Of a DNA stretch of 64,000 nucleotides, positions 24,086 to 31,394 are shown in pieces. The position numbers were made by a program, and so were the translations under genes. The notes beneath the pieces are model-generated. The model was not told the DNA's origin, made no database searches, and was given only the letters and a program-made list of their open reading frames with translations. Source of the DNA: JALZOC01 sp035758845 (GTDB lineage Bacteria > Acidobacteriota > Vicinamibacteria > Vicinamibacterales > 2-12-FULL-66-21); the NCBI GenBank assembly GCA_035758845.1, contig DASTVZ010000178.1, positions 62,001 through 126,000 of the forward strand, given 5' to 3'. The first letter of the stretch is position 1; each line of letters begins with the position of its first letter.

Positions 24086-25522
24086 ATGGTCCTCACCTGG
24101 GTTGACTACATCGTCATAGCCGGGTATCTGCTTGCGATCACCGCGTTCGGATCCTGGTTTGCGCGATTTCAGAAAACCACCCGCGACTATTTCCTCACCG
24201 GCCGCTCGGTGCCCTGGTGGGCAATCTGTTTCACGGTTGTCGCCACCGAGACCAGTACGCTGAGCTTCATCGGCGTTCCCGCAGGCGCCTATGCCGGCAA
24301 CATGACGTTCCTCCAACTGCCCCTCGGGTACATCTGCGGCCGGTTCCTGGTCAGTCTGCTCTTCATCCCGGCATATTTTCGCGGCGAGCTGTACACCTCG
24401 TATGAACTTTTGCAGCGCCGTTTCGGCGCGCCGGTCAAGAACGCCGCCGCGATTATTTTCGTCGTCACCCGCACGCTCGCCGATGGCGTAAGGCTATTCG
24501 CCACCGCGCTGGCGATCGCGGTGGTCACCGGTGTTCCGGTGTCATTGACGGTCATTCTTCTCGGCGTGGCAATGATCGTTTACACAGTTCGCGGAGGGGT
24601 TGCCGCAGTCATCTGGACCGATGTGGTCCAGATGTTCGTGTACGTCGCCGGAGCGCTGATCGTGTTCTTCGCACTGCTGTGGCAGATTCCCGGGGGATGG
24701 GCAACGGTTGTCGCCGCTGGAGACGCGGCGGGCAAGTTTCAGATATTCGACTTCAGTTTCAATCCCGCCAAGGTGTACACGTTCTGGGCCGGCCTGTTCG
24801 GCGGCATTGCGCTCACGCTGGCAACCCACGGAACCGATCAATTCCTCGTCCAGCGACTGCTATCGGCGCGATCCGCGAATGATGCCGGCAAGGGTCTGAT
24901 TCTGAGCGGGTTCATCGTCTTCGCCCAGTTTCTGTTGTTCCTGATCATCGGTGTCATGCTCTACACGTATTACCAGCACACACCGCTGCCACGGCCGCTC
25001 GGGCGAACCGACGAAATCCTGCCGCTCTTCGTGGTGCACGGGATTCCGCAGGGCATCTCAGGATTCATCATGGCCGCAATCGTCGCGGCGGCGTTGTCCC
25101 CCTCGATTAATGCGCTCGCCGCAACAACCGTCAATGATTTCTACGTGAAGTACGTGAGACCCGACGCGGATCAGGACACGCTGATGCGATTGTCGCGGCA
25201 GGCGACCATCGGGTGGGGCGTTGCGCAGATCGCCGTCGCCCTGGGCGCCCAATGGATCGATCGCTCCGTGCTCGATGCCGGTCTGCTCGTGCTCTCTTTC
25301 GCGGCGGGACCGGTGCTCGGCGCGTTTCTGACCGGTGTTCTCATTCGTCGCGTCGGTTCGATGGCGATGCTCTGGGGAATGATCGGCGGCACTGGTGTTG
25401 TGACCTACATCTGGTGGGCGACTGCCTGCGCCTGGACCTGGTACGCGCTGCTCGGCGCGTTATGCACGGGTGGACTTGCGGTCGCCTTGTCGTTTGCAAT
25501 GCCCGCACGCGCGAATGCTTGA
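24086..25522 (+). CDS. Sodium:solute symporter (SSS family)
   Basis: The 478-residue membrane protein has about 13 hydrophobic segments and the SSS signature region (FGSWFARFQKTTRDYFLTGR, then ETSTLSFIGVPAGAYAG). The residues expected around the first sodium site lie in the broken helix WWAICFTVVATETST. The family takes up sugars, amino acids or vitamins with sodium. In this locus the cargo is plausibly MurNAc, GlcNAc or a muropeptide released by neighbouring hydrolases; that is inference. It begins 18 bases after the GHL10 gene and overlaps the next gene by 8 bases. Confidence 0.9.
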   Translation: MVLTWVDYIVIAGYLLAITAFGSWFARFQKTTRDYFLTGRSVPWWAICFTVVATETSTLSFIGVPAGAYAGNMTFLQLPLGYICGRFLVSLLFIPAYFRGELYTSYELLQRRFGAPVKNAAAIIFVVTRTLADGVRLFATALAIAVVTGVPVSLTVILLGVAMIVYTVRGGVAAVIWTDVVQMFVYVAGALIVFFALLWQIPGGWATVVAAGDAAGKFQIFDFSFNPAKVYTFWAGLFGGIALTLATHGTDQFLVQRLLSARSANDAGKGLILSGFIVFAQFLLFLIIGVMLYTYYQHTPLPRPLGRTDEILPLFVVHGIPQGISGFIMAAIVAAALSPSINALAATTVNDFYVKYVRPDADQDTLMRLSRQATIGWGVAQIAVALGAQWIDRSVLDAGLLVLSFAAGPVLGAFLTGVLIRRVGSMAMLWGMIGGTGVVTYIWWATACAWTWYALLGALCTGGLAVALSFAMPARANA

Positions 25523-26612
25523 ATCTTTCGAACGCGCGTCGGAGATCCTGCTCGAAGGGATCCTCCATCGGGCGTTTCCGGCAGCGACCACTGAAGTTGG
25601 CCGATCAACCGGGCCAATCTGGCGACGCGCATTCGGCACGCTCACTTACGCAGCCGATTCGCCCGACGTCGGCCACGACACGATTTTCGATCTCGCCTCG
25701 CTGACGAAGGTCATCGCGACGACGACCTTGTCGATGCGAGCGATCGATGACGGTCTGCTGACGCTGGACGATCGCCTCGCTGCGCACCTTCCGGAGTGGC
25801 GCGGCACGGATCGCGAAGCGGTCACAATCCGGGATCTGCTCGTACACGCCTCCGGGCTGCCAGCGTATCTGCCGTTCTTTCGCGATCACACCGGCCGTGT
25901 CGAATTCGAACCCGCGATCTGCCACACGCCGCTCGAGTATCCGCCTCGCTCGCAATCGATCTACAGCGACCTCGGCTTCATGCTCCTCGGATTCATCCTT
26001 GAAGATCTTCGTCGAAACACGCAGGCCCGTCCCGGCCAGTTCGATCCCTCCGCGACCCTGGTCTCACAATTCCGGCGCGTCGCTGCCTTCATCACGATCG
26101 AACCGCTCGCCTACAACCCGCCACGTCCGTGGCGGTCGCGAACCGCGCCGACCGAACACGACGCTTGGCGCGGAAGAACCCTGCAAGGAGAAGTGCACGA
26201 CGAAAACGCATGGGCTCTCGGGGGGGCCGCCGGCCACGCCGGGCTGTTCGGAACGGCCGGGGCCGTCGGCGCGTTCGCGCAATCCGTGTTGCGGACAATC
26301 GGCGGTGAACGCGTCATCTCCGCGCCCGACACTTTTCGCGATTTCATGCGTCGCGCCGGAACTCCCGGCAGTTCGAGAGCCCTCGGATGGGACACGATGC
26401 TTCCGACGTCATCGTGCGGATCGCGAATGTCACCGACGGCCATCGGGCATACGGGCTTCACCGGGACGTCACTGTGGATCGACTGGGAGCGGGATCTGTA
26501 CGTCGTGCTGTTGACCAATCGCGTGCACCCGACGCGCGAGAACGATCGGCTTCGCGCGATCCGACCGGCGTTTCACGATGCGGTGATTGAGGAATTCGAT
26601 CGAACGCTGTAG
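25515..26612 (+). CDS. Serine hydrolase of the beta-lactamase/class C PBP fold
   Basis: The 365-residue product has the three active-site boxes: SLTK (SxxK) near residue 60, YSD in the YxN position, and HTG near residue 320 (IGHTGFTGTSLWIDW). Class C-like proteins act as beta-lactamases, esterases, D,D-peptidases or amidases. No signal peptide was seen at the chosen ATG (25515, overlapping the symporter stop), so it is probably cytosolic. Bacillus has a protein of this fold (YbbE/AmiE) in its MurNAc-recycling operon, and I infer a similar muropeptide-processing role here. Asp in place of Asn in box two is unusual. Confidence 0.82.
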   Translation: MLESFERASEILLEGILHRAFPAATTEVGRSTGPIWRRAFGTLTYAADSPDVGHDTIFDLASLTKVIATTTLSMRAIDDGLLTLDDRLAAHLPEWRGTDREAVTIRDLLVHASGLPAYLPFFRDHTGRVEFEPAICHTPLEYPPRSQSIYSDLGFMLLGFILEDLRRNTQARPGQFDPSATLVSQFRRVAAFITIEPLAYNPPRPWRSRTAPTEHDAWRGRTLQGEVHDENAWALGGAAGHAGLFGTAGAVGAFAQSVLRTIGGERVISAPDTFRDFMRRAGTPGSSRALGWDTMLPTSSCGSRMSPTAIGHTGFTGTSLWIDWERDLYVVLLTNRVHPTRENDRLRAIRPAFHDAVIEEFDRTL

Positions 26613-26614
26613 GC

Positions 26615-26688
26615 GGCGGGGTCTAACCAGCCTCCGCTAAAGCTACGGCGGTCCGCCGACGCCTTGGCGAAGGCGGAAGACCCCGCCC
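26615..26688. repeat. 74-bp palindromic intergenic element
   Basis: The 10-bp ends GGCGGGGTCT and AGACCCCGCC are perfectly inverted. The interior has a second GC-rich imperfect palindrome (CTCCGCTAAAGCTACGGCGG and GCCTTGGCGAAGGCGG). It lies between two converging genes and may act as a bidirectional terminator or be a REP/MITE-like sequence. Confidence 0.75.
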
Positions 26689-26707
26689 TACACTTGGGCC
26701 CTTCGCG

Positions 26708-27988
26708 TTACAAACAGGGTCCATTTACGGTAATGCTGGTCTGACCCTGACCGACTGGACCGGTCGATTGAGTAACGGTAACCCGAACGTCAAAGGTGCT
26801 TGGTTTTGTATACGTGTGCGAAATCTGCGGACTGCTCACCGTTGTTGTCGCTGATCCATCGCCGAAGTCCCATTCGTAAGAAGTAATGGACGAAACCGCC
26901 CCGGAGACGCTGGCGGTAAACGTGACTCTAGCGTTACACGACGCCGTTGCCGGACCGGTGATGGTTACCGCCGGCGGTTGAGCCGGGAGAATGGTGACCG
27001 CGGTGGCGACCTGCTCGTTGAAGCCGCTTGCGTCGGTCGCAGTCGCTCTCACCGTGAATGTGCCAGGCTGCCTGTACACATGTTGGATGACGGTGCTACC
27101 GCTGATCGCCCCCAGCGGTTGCTGCGAGCCATCACCAAAATCCACGATGACATTCTGAATGTTTGCCGTGGCGGCGACGTTCACCGTAAAGCTCGCCGGC
27201 AGTCCCGCGGAAACCGCGGTCGTTGGAGCGGTGATGCTGAGACCCGTTCGCGGACTCAGACTGACGGTCACATCGGCCGTCTTGCCGGCAACGTTCGCCG
27301 TTACCTTCGCCGTGCGTGGCGCATTAAGAGACGTGGTCGCCACGCCATTTGAATCTGTCGTCGCCGTCGGCGGATTCAACGAGCCATTGTCGGTGGTAAA
27401 CGTGACCGGGATCCCGGAAAGGCCGAGGCCGGACACATCCTCGACACGAGCGGTGATCGTTGATGTCCCACCACCCGGCGGCAGCGTCTGTGGGCTGGCA
27501 GACAGGGTCACGCGCTCCACGGCTGCTGCTCCCACCTTCAGGTTCTCGAGCTTGCCCGATGCCCCACCTGAGAATGCCGTGATCGTCGCCGTGCCGCTCT
27601 GATTGCCCGAAAAGAAACGCACTCGTACTTGACCATTGCTGGTTCGGGCTTCACTCGGCTCGATTCGGCCGATCGTTGTCGTGAAAGACACCAGCGTGCC
27701 ATTTTGTACCGGCGTTCCTGCTCCGGTAGTCGTCGTACTCGTAGTGCCTGTTGTTCCCGTTCCCGGAGTCCCGTTTGTCGGCGTCGTCGGCGTGCTTTGC
27801 GCCGTCCCGTTTTCAATGACGTTGGCGATGATCTCGATATCGCCATTCAGCGGGACGGTGTTGGCCGATGCAAAGACGCTGATCACCGAACCGGTCGGCG
27901 CGAGCAGCGGGACTTTGTCGCACGCGACCGCGAGCGACAGAGCCGCGATGAGGCAGAGCACGGCAAGGCCGGCAAAGGAGCGCTTCAT
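26708..27988 (-). CDS. Ig-like/PKD-domain lipoprotein
   Basis: The predicted 426-residue protein starts with a lipoprotein signal ending in SLAVAC. It then has an Ig-like beta domain, interrupted by a Thr/Gly-rich linker, a second Big-type domain (about 160-250; PPGGGTSTITARVEDVSG), and two PKD repeats (VIVDFGDGSQQ and YEWDFGDGSATTT) at about 260-425. It is a surface or periplasmic adhesion or scaffold-type protein with no enzymatic motif. I chose the ATG at 27988; the frame is open to an ATG at 28027 that would overlap the divergent gene's start. Partner and ligand are unknown. Confidence 0.82.
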   Translation of the reverse strand: MKRSFAGLAVLCLIAALSLAVACDKVPLLAPTGSVISVFASANTVPLNGDIEIIANVIENGTAQSTPTTPTNGTPGTGTTGTTSTTTTGAGTPVQNGTLVSFTTTIGRIEPSEARTSNGQVRVRFFSGNQSGTATITAFSGGASGKLENLKVGAAAVERVTLSASPQTLPPGGGTSTITARVEDVSGLGLSGIPVTFTTDNGSLNPPTATTDSNGVATTSLNAPRTAKVTANVAGKTADVTVSLSPRTGLSITAPTTAVSAGLPASFTVNVAATANIQNVIVDFGDGSQQPLGAISGSTVIQHVYRQPGTFTVRATATDASGFNEQVATAVTILPAQPPAVTITGPATASCNARVTFTASVSGAVSSITSYEWDFGDGSATTTVSSPQISHTYTKPSTFDVRVTVTQSTGPVGQGQTSITVNGPCL

Positions 27989-28025
27989 GTGTGCTACCAT
28001 CGGAGACGCTAAGGATAATACTCTC

Positions 28026-28832
28026 ATGTGTTTAGAGGGTGGTCAAGACAACGAGCGGGGCTACGCCATGGCGGCGCTGCTCGTGAGCCTTGCCGTGATG
28101 ATGGTGCTCATGTCCGTCGCGATGCCCGTCTGGAAGACACAGGCGCAGCGCGAGAAGGAAGCGGAACTCATTTTTCGCGGTGAACAGATTGCGCGGGGGA
28201 TCAATCTTTATATGCGGAAGATGGGCGGAGCCAGCTATCCGCCAAGTCTTGACGTCCTGGTGCAAGGCCGTTTCCTTCGAAAGAAATACAAGGATCCCAT
28301 GACGGAAAATGACACCTCGCTGCCGATGAATCAGCGTGGCGAATGGGACATTGTCAATGCTGCGGGCGGCGTGCCTGGCCAAGGAGGTGCTTCGCCGCAG
28401 CAGCCCGGCGGACGTGGCCGCGCGGGTGCCCCCGCGACCGGCCTGAGTGCTCCACCGTCGCCACGGTCGGGAATAGGGTCTCCCACAGGATCGCCAGGGC
28501 CCTCGCTCGGTGGACAGACGGCAGTCGGCGGAATGATGGGTGTCCGCAGCAAGAGTAAGGAATCGTCCTTCAAGATCTACAAAGGAACAGGCACGCATTA
28601 CAACGAGTGGCTGTTCCTCTTCAGCACGGTGAGCAACCGGCCCGGCGCCCCCGGCGGAGGCCAGCCCGTTCCGGGAATGCCGGGGCGGGGGGGGCCAGGA
28701 CAACGCGGCGCCCCCGTTCCCGGCATGGGCCCGGGACGCGGCATCAACATCGGGCCTGACGGTGGCCGCGGGCCACGCGGCTTCGGACCGGGTCCGGTGC
28801 AGCCTGGTGTTCAGCGCGGGCGCGGCCAATAG
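28026..28832 (+). CDS. Prepilin-like protein with long Gly/Pro-rich tail
   Basis: The 268-residue product has a short leader, then a hydrophobic helix (YAMAALLVSLAVMMVLMSVA) preceded by Arg-Gly, as at a prepilin peptidase site. A GspG-like alpha/beta part follows to about residue 110 (LIFRGEQIARGINLYMRKMG, YPPSLDVLVQGRFLRKKYKD). The Glu normally at mature position 5 is absent. The remaining sequence is mostly Gly, Pro, Ala and Arg, with a short structured insert near 175-205. It lies on the opposite strand to the pil operon but is probably a minor pseudopilin of that system. The much longer open frame upstream is antisense to the lipoprotein and was not used. Confidence 0.75.
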   Translation: MCLEGGQDNERGYAMAALLVSLAVMMVLMSVAMPVWKTQAQREKEAELIFRGEQIARGINLYMRKMGGASYPPSLDVLVQGRFLRKKYKDPMTENDTSLPMNQRGEWDIVNAAGGVPGQGGASPQQPGGRGRAGAPATGLSAPPSPRSGIGSPTGSPGPSLGGQTAVGGMMGVRSKSKESSFKIYKGTGTHYNEWLFLFSTVSNRPGAPGGGQPVPGMPGRGGPGQRGAPVPGMGPGRGINIGPDGGRGPRGFGPGPVQPGVQRGRGQ

Positions 28833-28890
28833 AGTCATCCGGACTTGAGACGGCTGGCGCCTGCGGGTCGGCCGAGTAGAATTTGTCCAG

Positions 28891-30336
28891 ATGCCGCCGC
28901 CCCATACTGATCCTTCCCTGTCCACTTCCAACACATCCACCGATCGCGGCCTGGTCCGAGGGATAGGCCTCTGGCAGGCCACGGCGCTGAACATGATCGA
29001 CATGATCGGCGTCGGACCATTCGTCACGATCCCGCTCATGGTTGCCACCATGCACGGACCGCAAGCGATGGTTGGCTGGATCCTCGGCGCGTTACTCGTG
29101 GTGTGCGACGGCCTCGTGTGGGCCGAGCTCGGCGCCGCGCTGCCGCATGCAGGCGGTCCGGTTCGATACCTGCGCGCGATGTACGGTCCTCGTGTTGGAG
29201 GCTGGCTCGCATTCCTGTTCGTCTTTCAGTTGACCTTCAGCGCACCGTTGTCGATGGCCTCCGGATGTATCGGCTTTGCGCAGTACGCCGAATATCTGTG
29301 GCCCGCGCTGCACGACACGATCACGGCACAACGCATTCCGTTGTCGATCCCGGGCGTCGGGACGACGTTCATGGAAATCACGATTACCAAGGGAACATTC
29401 CTGGCAATGGCGACCGTTGCCACCGCCGTGATCCTGTTGTATCGGCGCATCACCATCATCGGCAGGCTCGGCGCTCTCCTCTGGGTCGGCGTAATCGGGA
29501 CGACGCTCGCGATCATTTTCTCGGGACTGACGCACTTCAGTCCGTCGCAGGCATTTTCGTTTCCGCCGGGAGCCTGGGAGCCGACGCACGCGTTCTTTAC
29601 CGGCCTCGGCGCCGCCCTCTTGATTGCCATCTACGACTACTGGGGCTATTACAACGTGTGTTATCTCGGCGGCGAGATCACAAATCCCGGCCGCGTCATC
29701 CCGCGCGCCATTCTTCTCTCGATCGCGGGCGTGGCGTTTCTCTACCTCACGATGAACCTGTCGATCCTCGGCGCCATGCCGTGGCAGGAGGTCGAGAAGT
29801 CACGGTTCATCGCGTCCGACTTCATGGCGCGCATCTGGGGTCCGGAGACCGGCGCGCTCGTGACGCTGATGATGCTGTGGACGGCGTTCGCCTCTGTTTT
29901 CTCGCTGCTCCTCGGCTACTCGCGGGTGCCTTACGCGGCCGCGCTCGAAGGGGATTACTTCAAGGTCTTCGCCCGCGTCCACCCGAAGCATCACTTCCCT
30001 CACGTCTCGCTCCTGTGGCTCGGGACGATGGCCGCGATCTTCTGCCTGTTCAAGCTTGCCGACGTTGTCACCGCGCTCGTGGTGATCAGGATCTCCACGC
30101 AGTTCCTCGCACAGACGATCGGGGTCATGGTCCTGCGCCGGCGCGAGCCGGACCTGCCGCGTCCATTCCGGATGTGGCTCTACCCCATTCCAGCGGTGCT
30201 CGCGTTCCTCGGATTCATCTATGTGATCGTGATGCGACCGAAATCGTTGGAATCGATTCGGTTGGCGATCGTGGTGATTATCGTCGGGACGCTACTGTTT
30301 TGGATCAGAAGGCGTTTTGCGAAGCGCATGACTTAA
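28891..30336 (+). CDS. APC-superfamily amino acid permease
   Basis: The 481-residue protein has about 12 hydrophobic helices and the amino acid-polyamine-organocation layout. The first helix holds IGVGPFVTIPLM, matching the unwound substrate-binding region of the family. YDYWGYYNVCYLGGEI in the middle is typical of helix 6. A 30-residue polar N-terminus precedes the first helix. The substrate cannot be assigned. It stands alone between the prepilin-like gene and the converging pseudopilin. Confidence 0.88.
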   Translation: MPPPHTDPSLSTSNTSTDRGLVRGIGLWQATALNMIDMIGVGPFVTIPLMVATMHGPQAMVGWILGALLVVCDGLVWAELGAALPHAGGPVRYLRAMYGPRVGGWLAFLFVFQLTFSAPLSMASGCIGFAQYAEYLWPALHDTITAQRIPLSIPGVGTTFMEITITKGTFLAMATVATAVILLYRRITIIGRLGALLWVGVIGTTLAIIFSGLTHFSPSQAFSFPPGAWEPTHAFFTGLGAALLIAIYDYWGYYNVCYLGGEITNPGRVIPRAILLSIAGVAFLYLTMNLSILGAMPWQEVEKSRFIASDFMARIWGPETGALVTLMMLWTAFASVFSLLLGYSRVPYAAALEGDYFKVFARVHPKHHFPHVSLLWLGTMAAIFCLFKLADVVTALVVIRISTQFLAQTIGVMVLRRREPDLPRPFRMWLYPIPAVLAFLGFIYVIVMRPKSLESIRLAIVVIIVGTLLFWIRRRFAKRMT

Positions 30337-30344
30337 ACAAGAGA

Positions 30345-30420
30345 AACGGGAAAGGAGAGATATTTTCTTGGTGCTCTAAAAATCAAAAACTCTCGTTTCT
30401 CCAGTTTCTCCTGTTTTTGA
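30345..30420. repeat. Inverted GAGAAACGGGA/TCTCGTTTCTCC phrase
   Basis: GAGAAACGGGAAAGGAGAG and CTCTCGTTTCTCC with a further TTTCTCC copy can pair imperfectly around an A/T-rich loop. It lies between two converging genes and may terminate both. Confidence 0.5.
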
Positions 30421-30428
30421 TGGTGACG

Positions 30429-30830
30429 TTACCAATCTGAGTAGGAAGTGCCGTCGAGACCCGTACCAGGCGCGCCGCTCTTTATGTTGTAAATCCCAGG
30501 ATCGCCCGATGTATTTCCGGGCTCGGGTTCAGCCGGGACCGTCTGCCAGGTGTCGGCCGACTTGGTGATCGGATCTTCTGGAATCGCGCGCATGTAGCCG
30601 TCGCTGACAAGCGCGTCGAGGGAGGCGGGGTACTTCGCCTTGTCGGCGTAGTACTGATCGATCGCGTCGCGCATGCGGAAGAGATCGGTGCGAAGCGTCG
30701 CTTCTTTCGCGCTCTGGACGGAGTTGCGGTACTGCACGACCCCCATCGTCGCGAGGATTGAGATCAGCGCGATGACGATGAGCAGTTCGATCAGCGTGAA
30801 CCCGCCGGCGCCCCGTTTCCTGTCGTTCAT
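30429..30830 (-). CDS. GspG-like pseudopilin
   Basis: The 133-residue protein has a short basic leader and the classical prepilin cleavage motif GGFTLIELLIVIALISILA, with Glu at mature position 5. A GspG-type globular part follows (DAIDQYYADKAKYPASLDAL, then PEDPITKSADTW) and it ends LDGTSYSDW. Members form the pseudopilus of type II secretion or are pilins of related systems. It is the last gene of the pil-like operon and is very similar in plan to the pseudopilin just upstream, so the two look like products of duplication. Confidence 0.9.
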   Translation of the reverse strand: MNDRKRGAGGFTLIELLIVIALISILATMGVVQYRNSVQSAKEATLRTDLFRMRDAIDQYYADKAKYPASLDALVSDGYMRAIPEDPITKSADTWQTVPAEPEPGNTSGDPGIYNIKSGAPGTGLDGTSYSDW

Positions 30831-30879
30831 ACGTCCTACTATCTGCCCTGCGCGCGTTTCTCCCGCGAGTCGAATGGCC

Positions 30880-31392
30880 CTACCAGTCGCGATACTTGGT
30901 TCCGTCGAGCGCTGTGCCTTCTGCCTTGGTGTAAACGTCGTACACGTTGCCGCCGCCCCACGACGTCGAATCCGGTTTGTCGCCGTAGGCCCGCATTCCC
31001 CACTCCGTCGATTTCGTCATCGGGTCCTGGGGAATGCGGCGAAGGAACTTCAGCTTGCGGCCGGACGCATCGTTTGCCACCGAGACGCCCTCGACGAGCG
31101 TTTCGAGATCCGGCGGATATCCCTCGCTGCCGACTTTGACGTCGACCGATCCAATGAGCCCGTTGTCGACCGAATCCTTGTACTTGTCGATCGCCAGTCG
31201 TATCTCGCGAAGCGCGCGATGCAACTCGATTTCGCGCTGACGCTGAACCGTGACCCGCGCAAGCGGCATCGCGGCCGTAGCAAGGATCAAGAGGATCGTC
31301 GTGACGACGAGGAGTTCGATGAAGGTGAAGCCCTTCGCCCCTCGCACCCCTGGCACTCTTGGCACCCGCGGCACCCGTAGCACCCAATTCAC
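30880..31392 (-). CDS. GspG-like pseudopilin with repeat-derived leader
   Basis: This 170-residue protein has the prepilin motif AKGFTFIELLVVTTILLILA and a GspG-type globular domain ending LDGTKYRDW. The leader before the cleavage site is about 20 residues and consists of VPRVPRVPGV, encoded by tandem GGCACCC-type phrases also found in the gap at 17118-17183. I accept the GTG at 31392 because GAGGT precedes it and overlaps the secretin stop, giving tight coupling. It is a likely pseudopilin of the same machine as the secretin. Confidence 0.88.
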   Translation of the reverse strand: MNWVLRVPRVPRVPGVRGAKGFTFIELLVVTTILLILATAAMPLARVTVQRQREIELHRALREIRLAIDKYKDSVDNGLIGSVDVKVGSEGYPPDLETLVEGVSVANDASGRKLKFLRRIPQDPMTKSTEWGMRAYGDKPDSTSWGGGNVYDVYTKAEGTALDGTKYRDW

Positions 31393-31394
31393 AT

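Noticed and set aside
25515..26612. Antibiotic-resistance beta-lactamase
   Set aside because: No signal peptide, YSD in place of YxN, and a MurNAc-recycling context argue for a muropeptide or esterase role, not drug resistance.
27636..28025. Upstream extension of the prepilin-like gene by 130 codons
   Set aside because: It is antisense to the Ig/PKD lipoprotein; the prepilin leader starts naturally at 28026.
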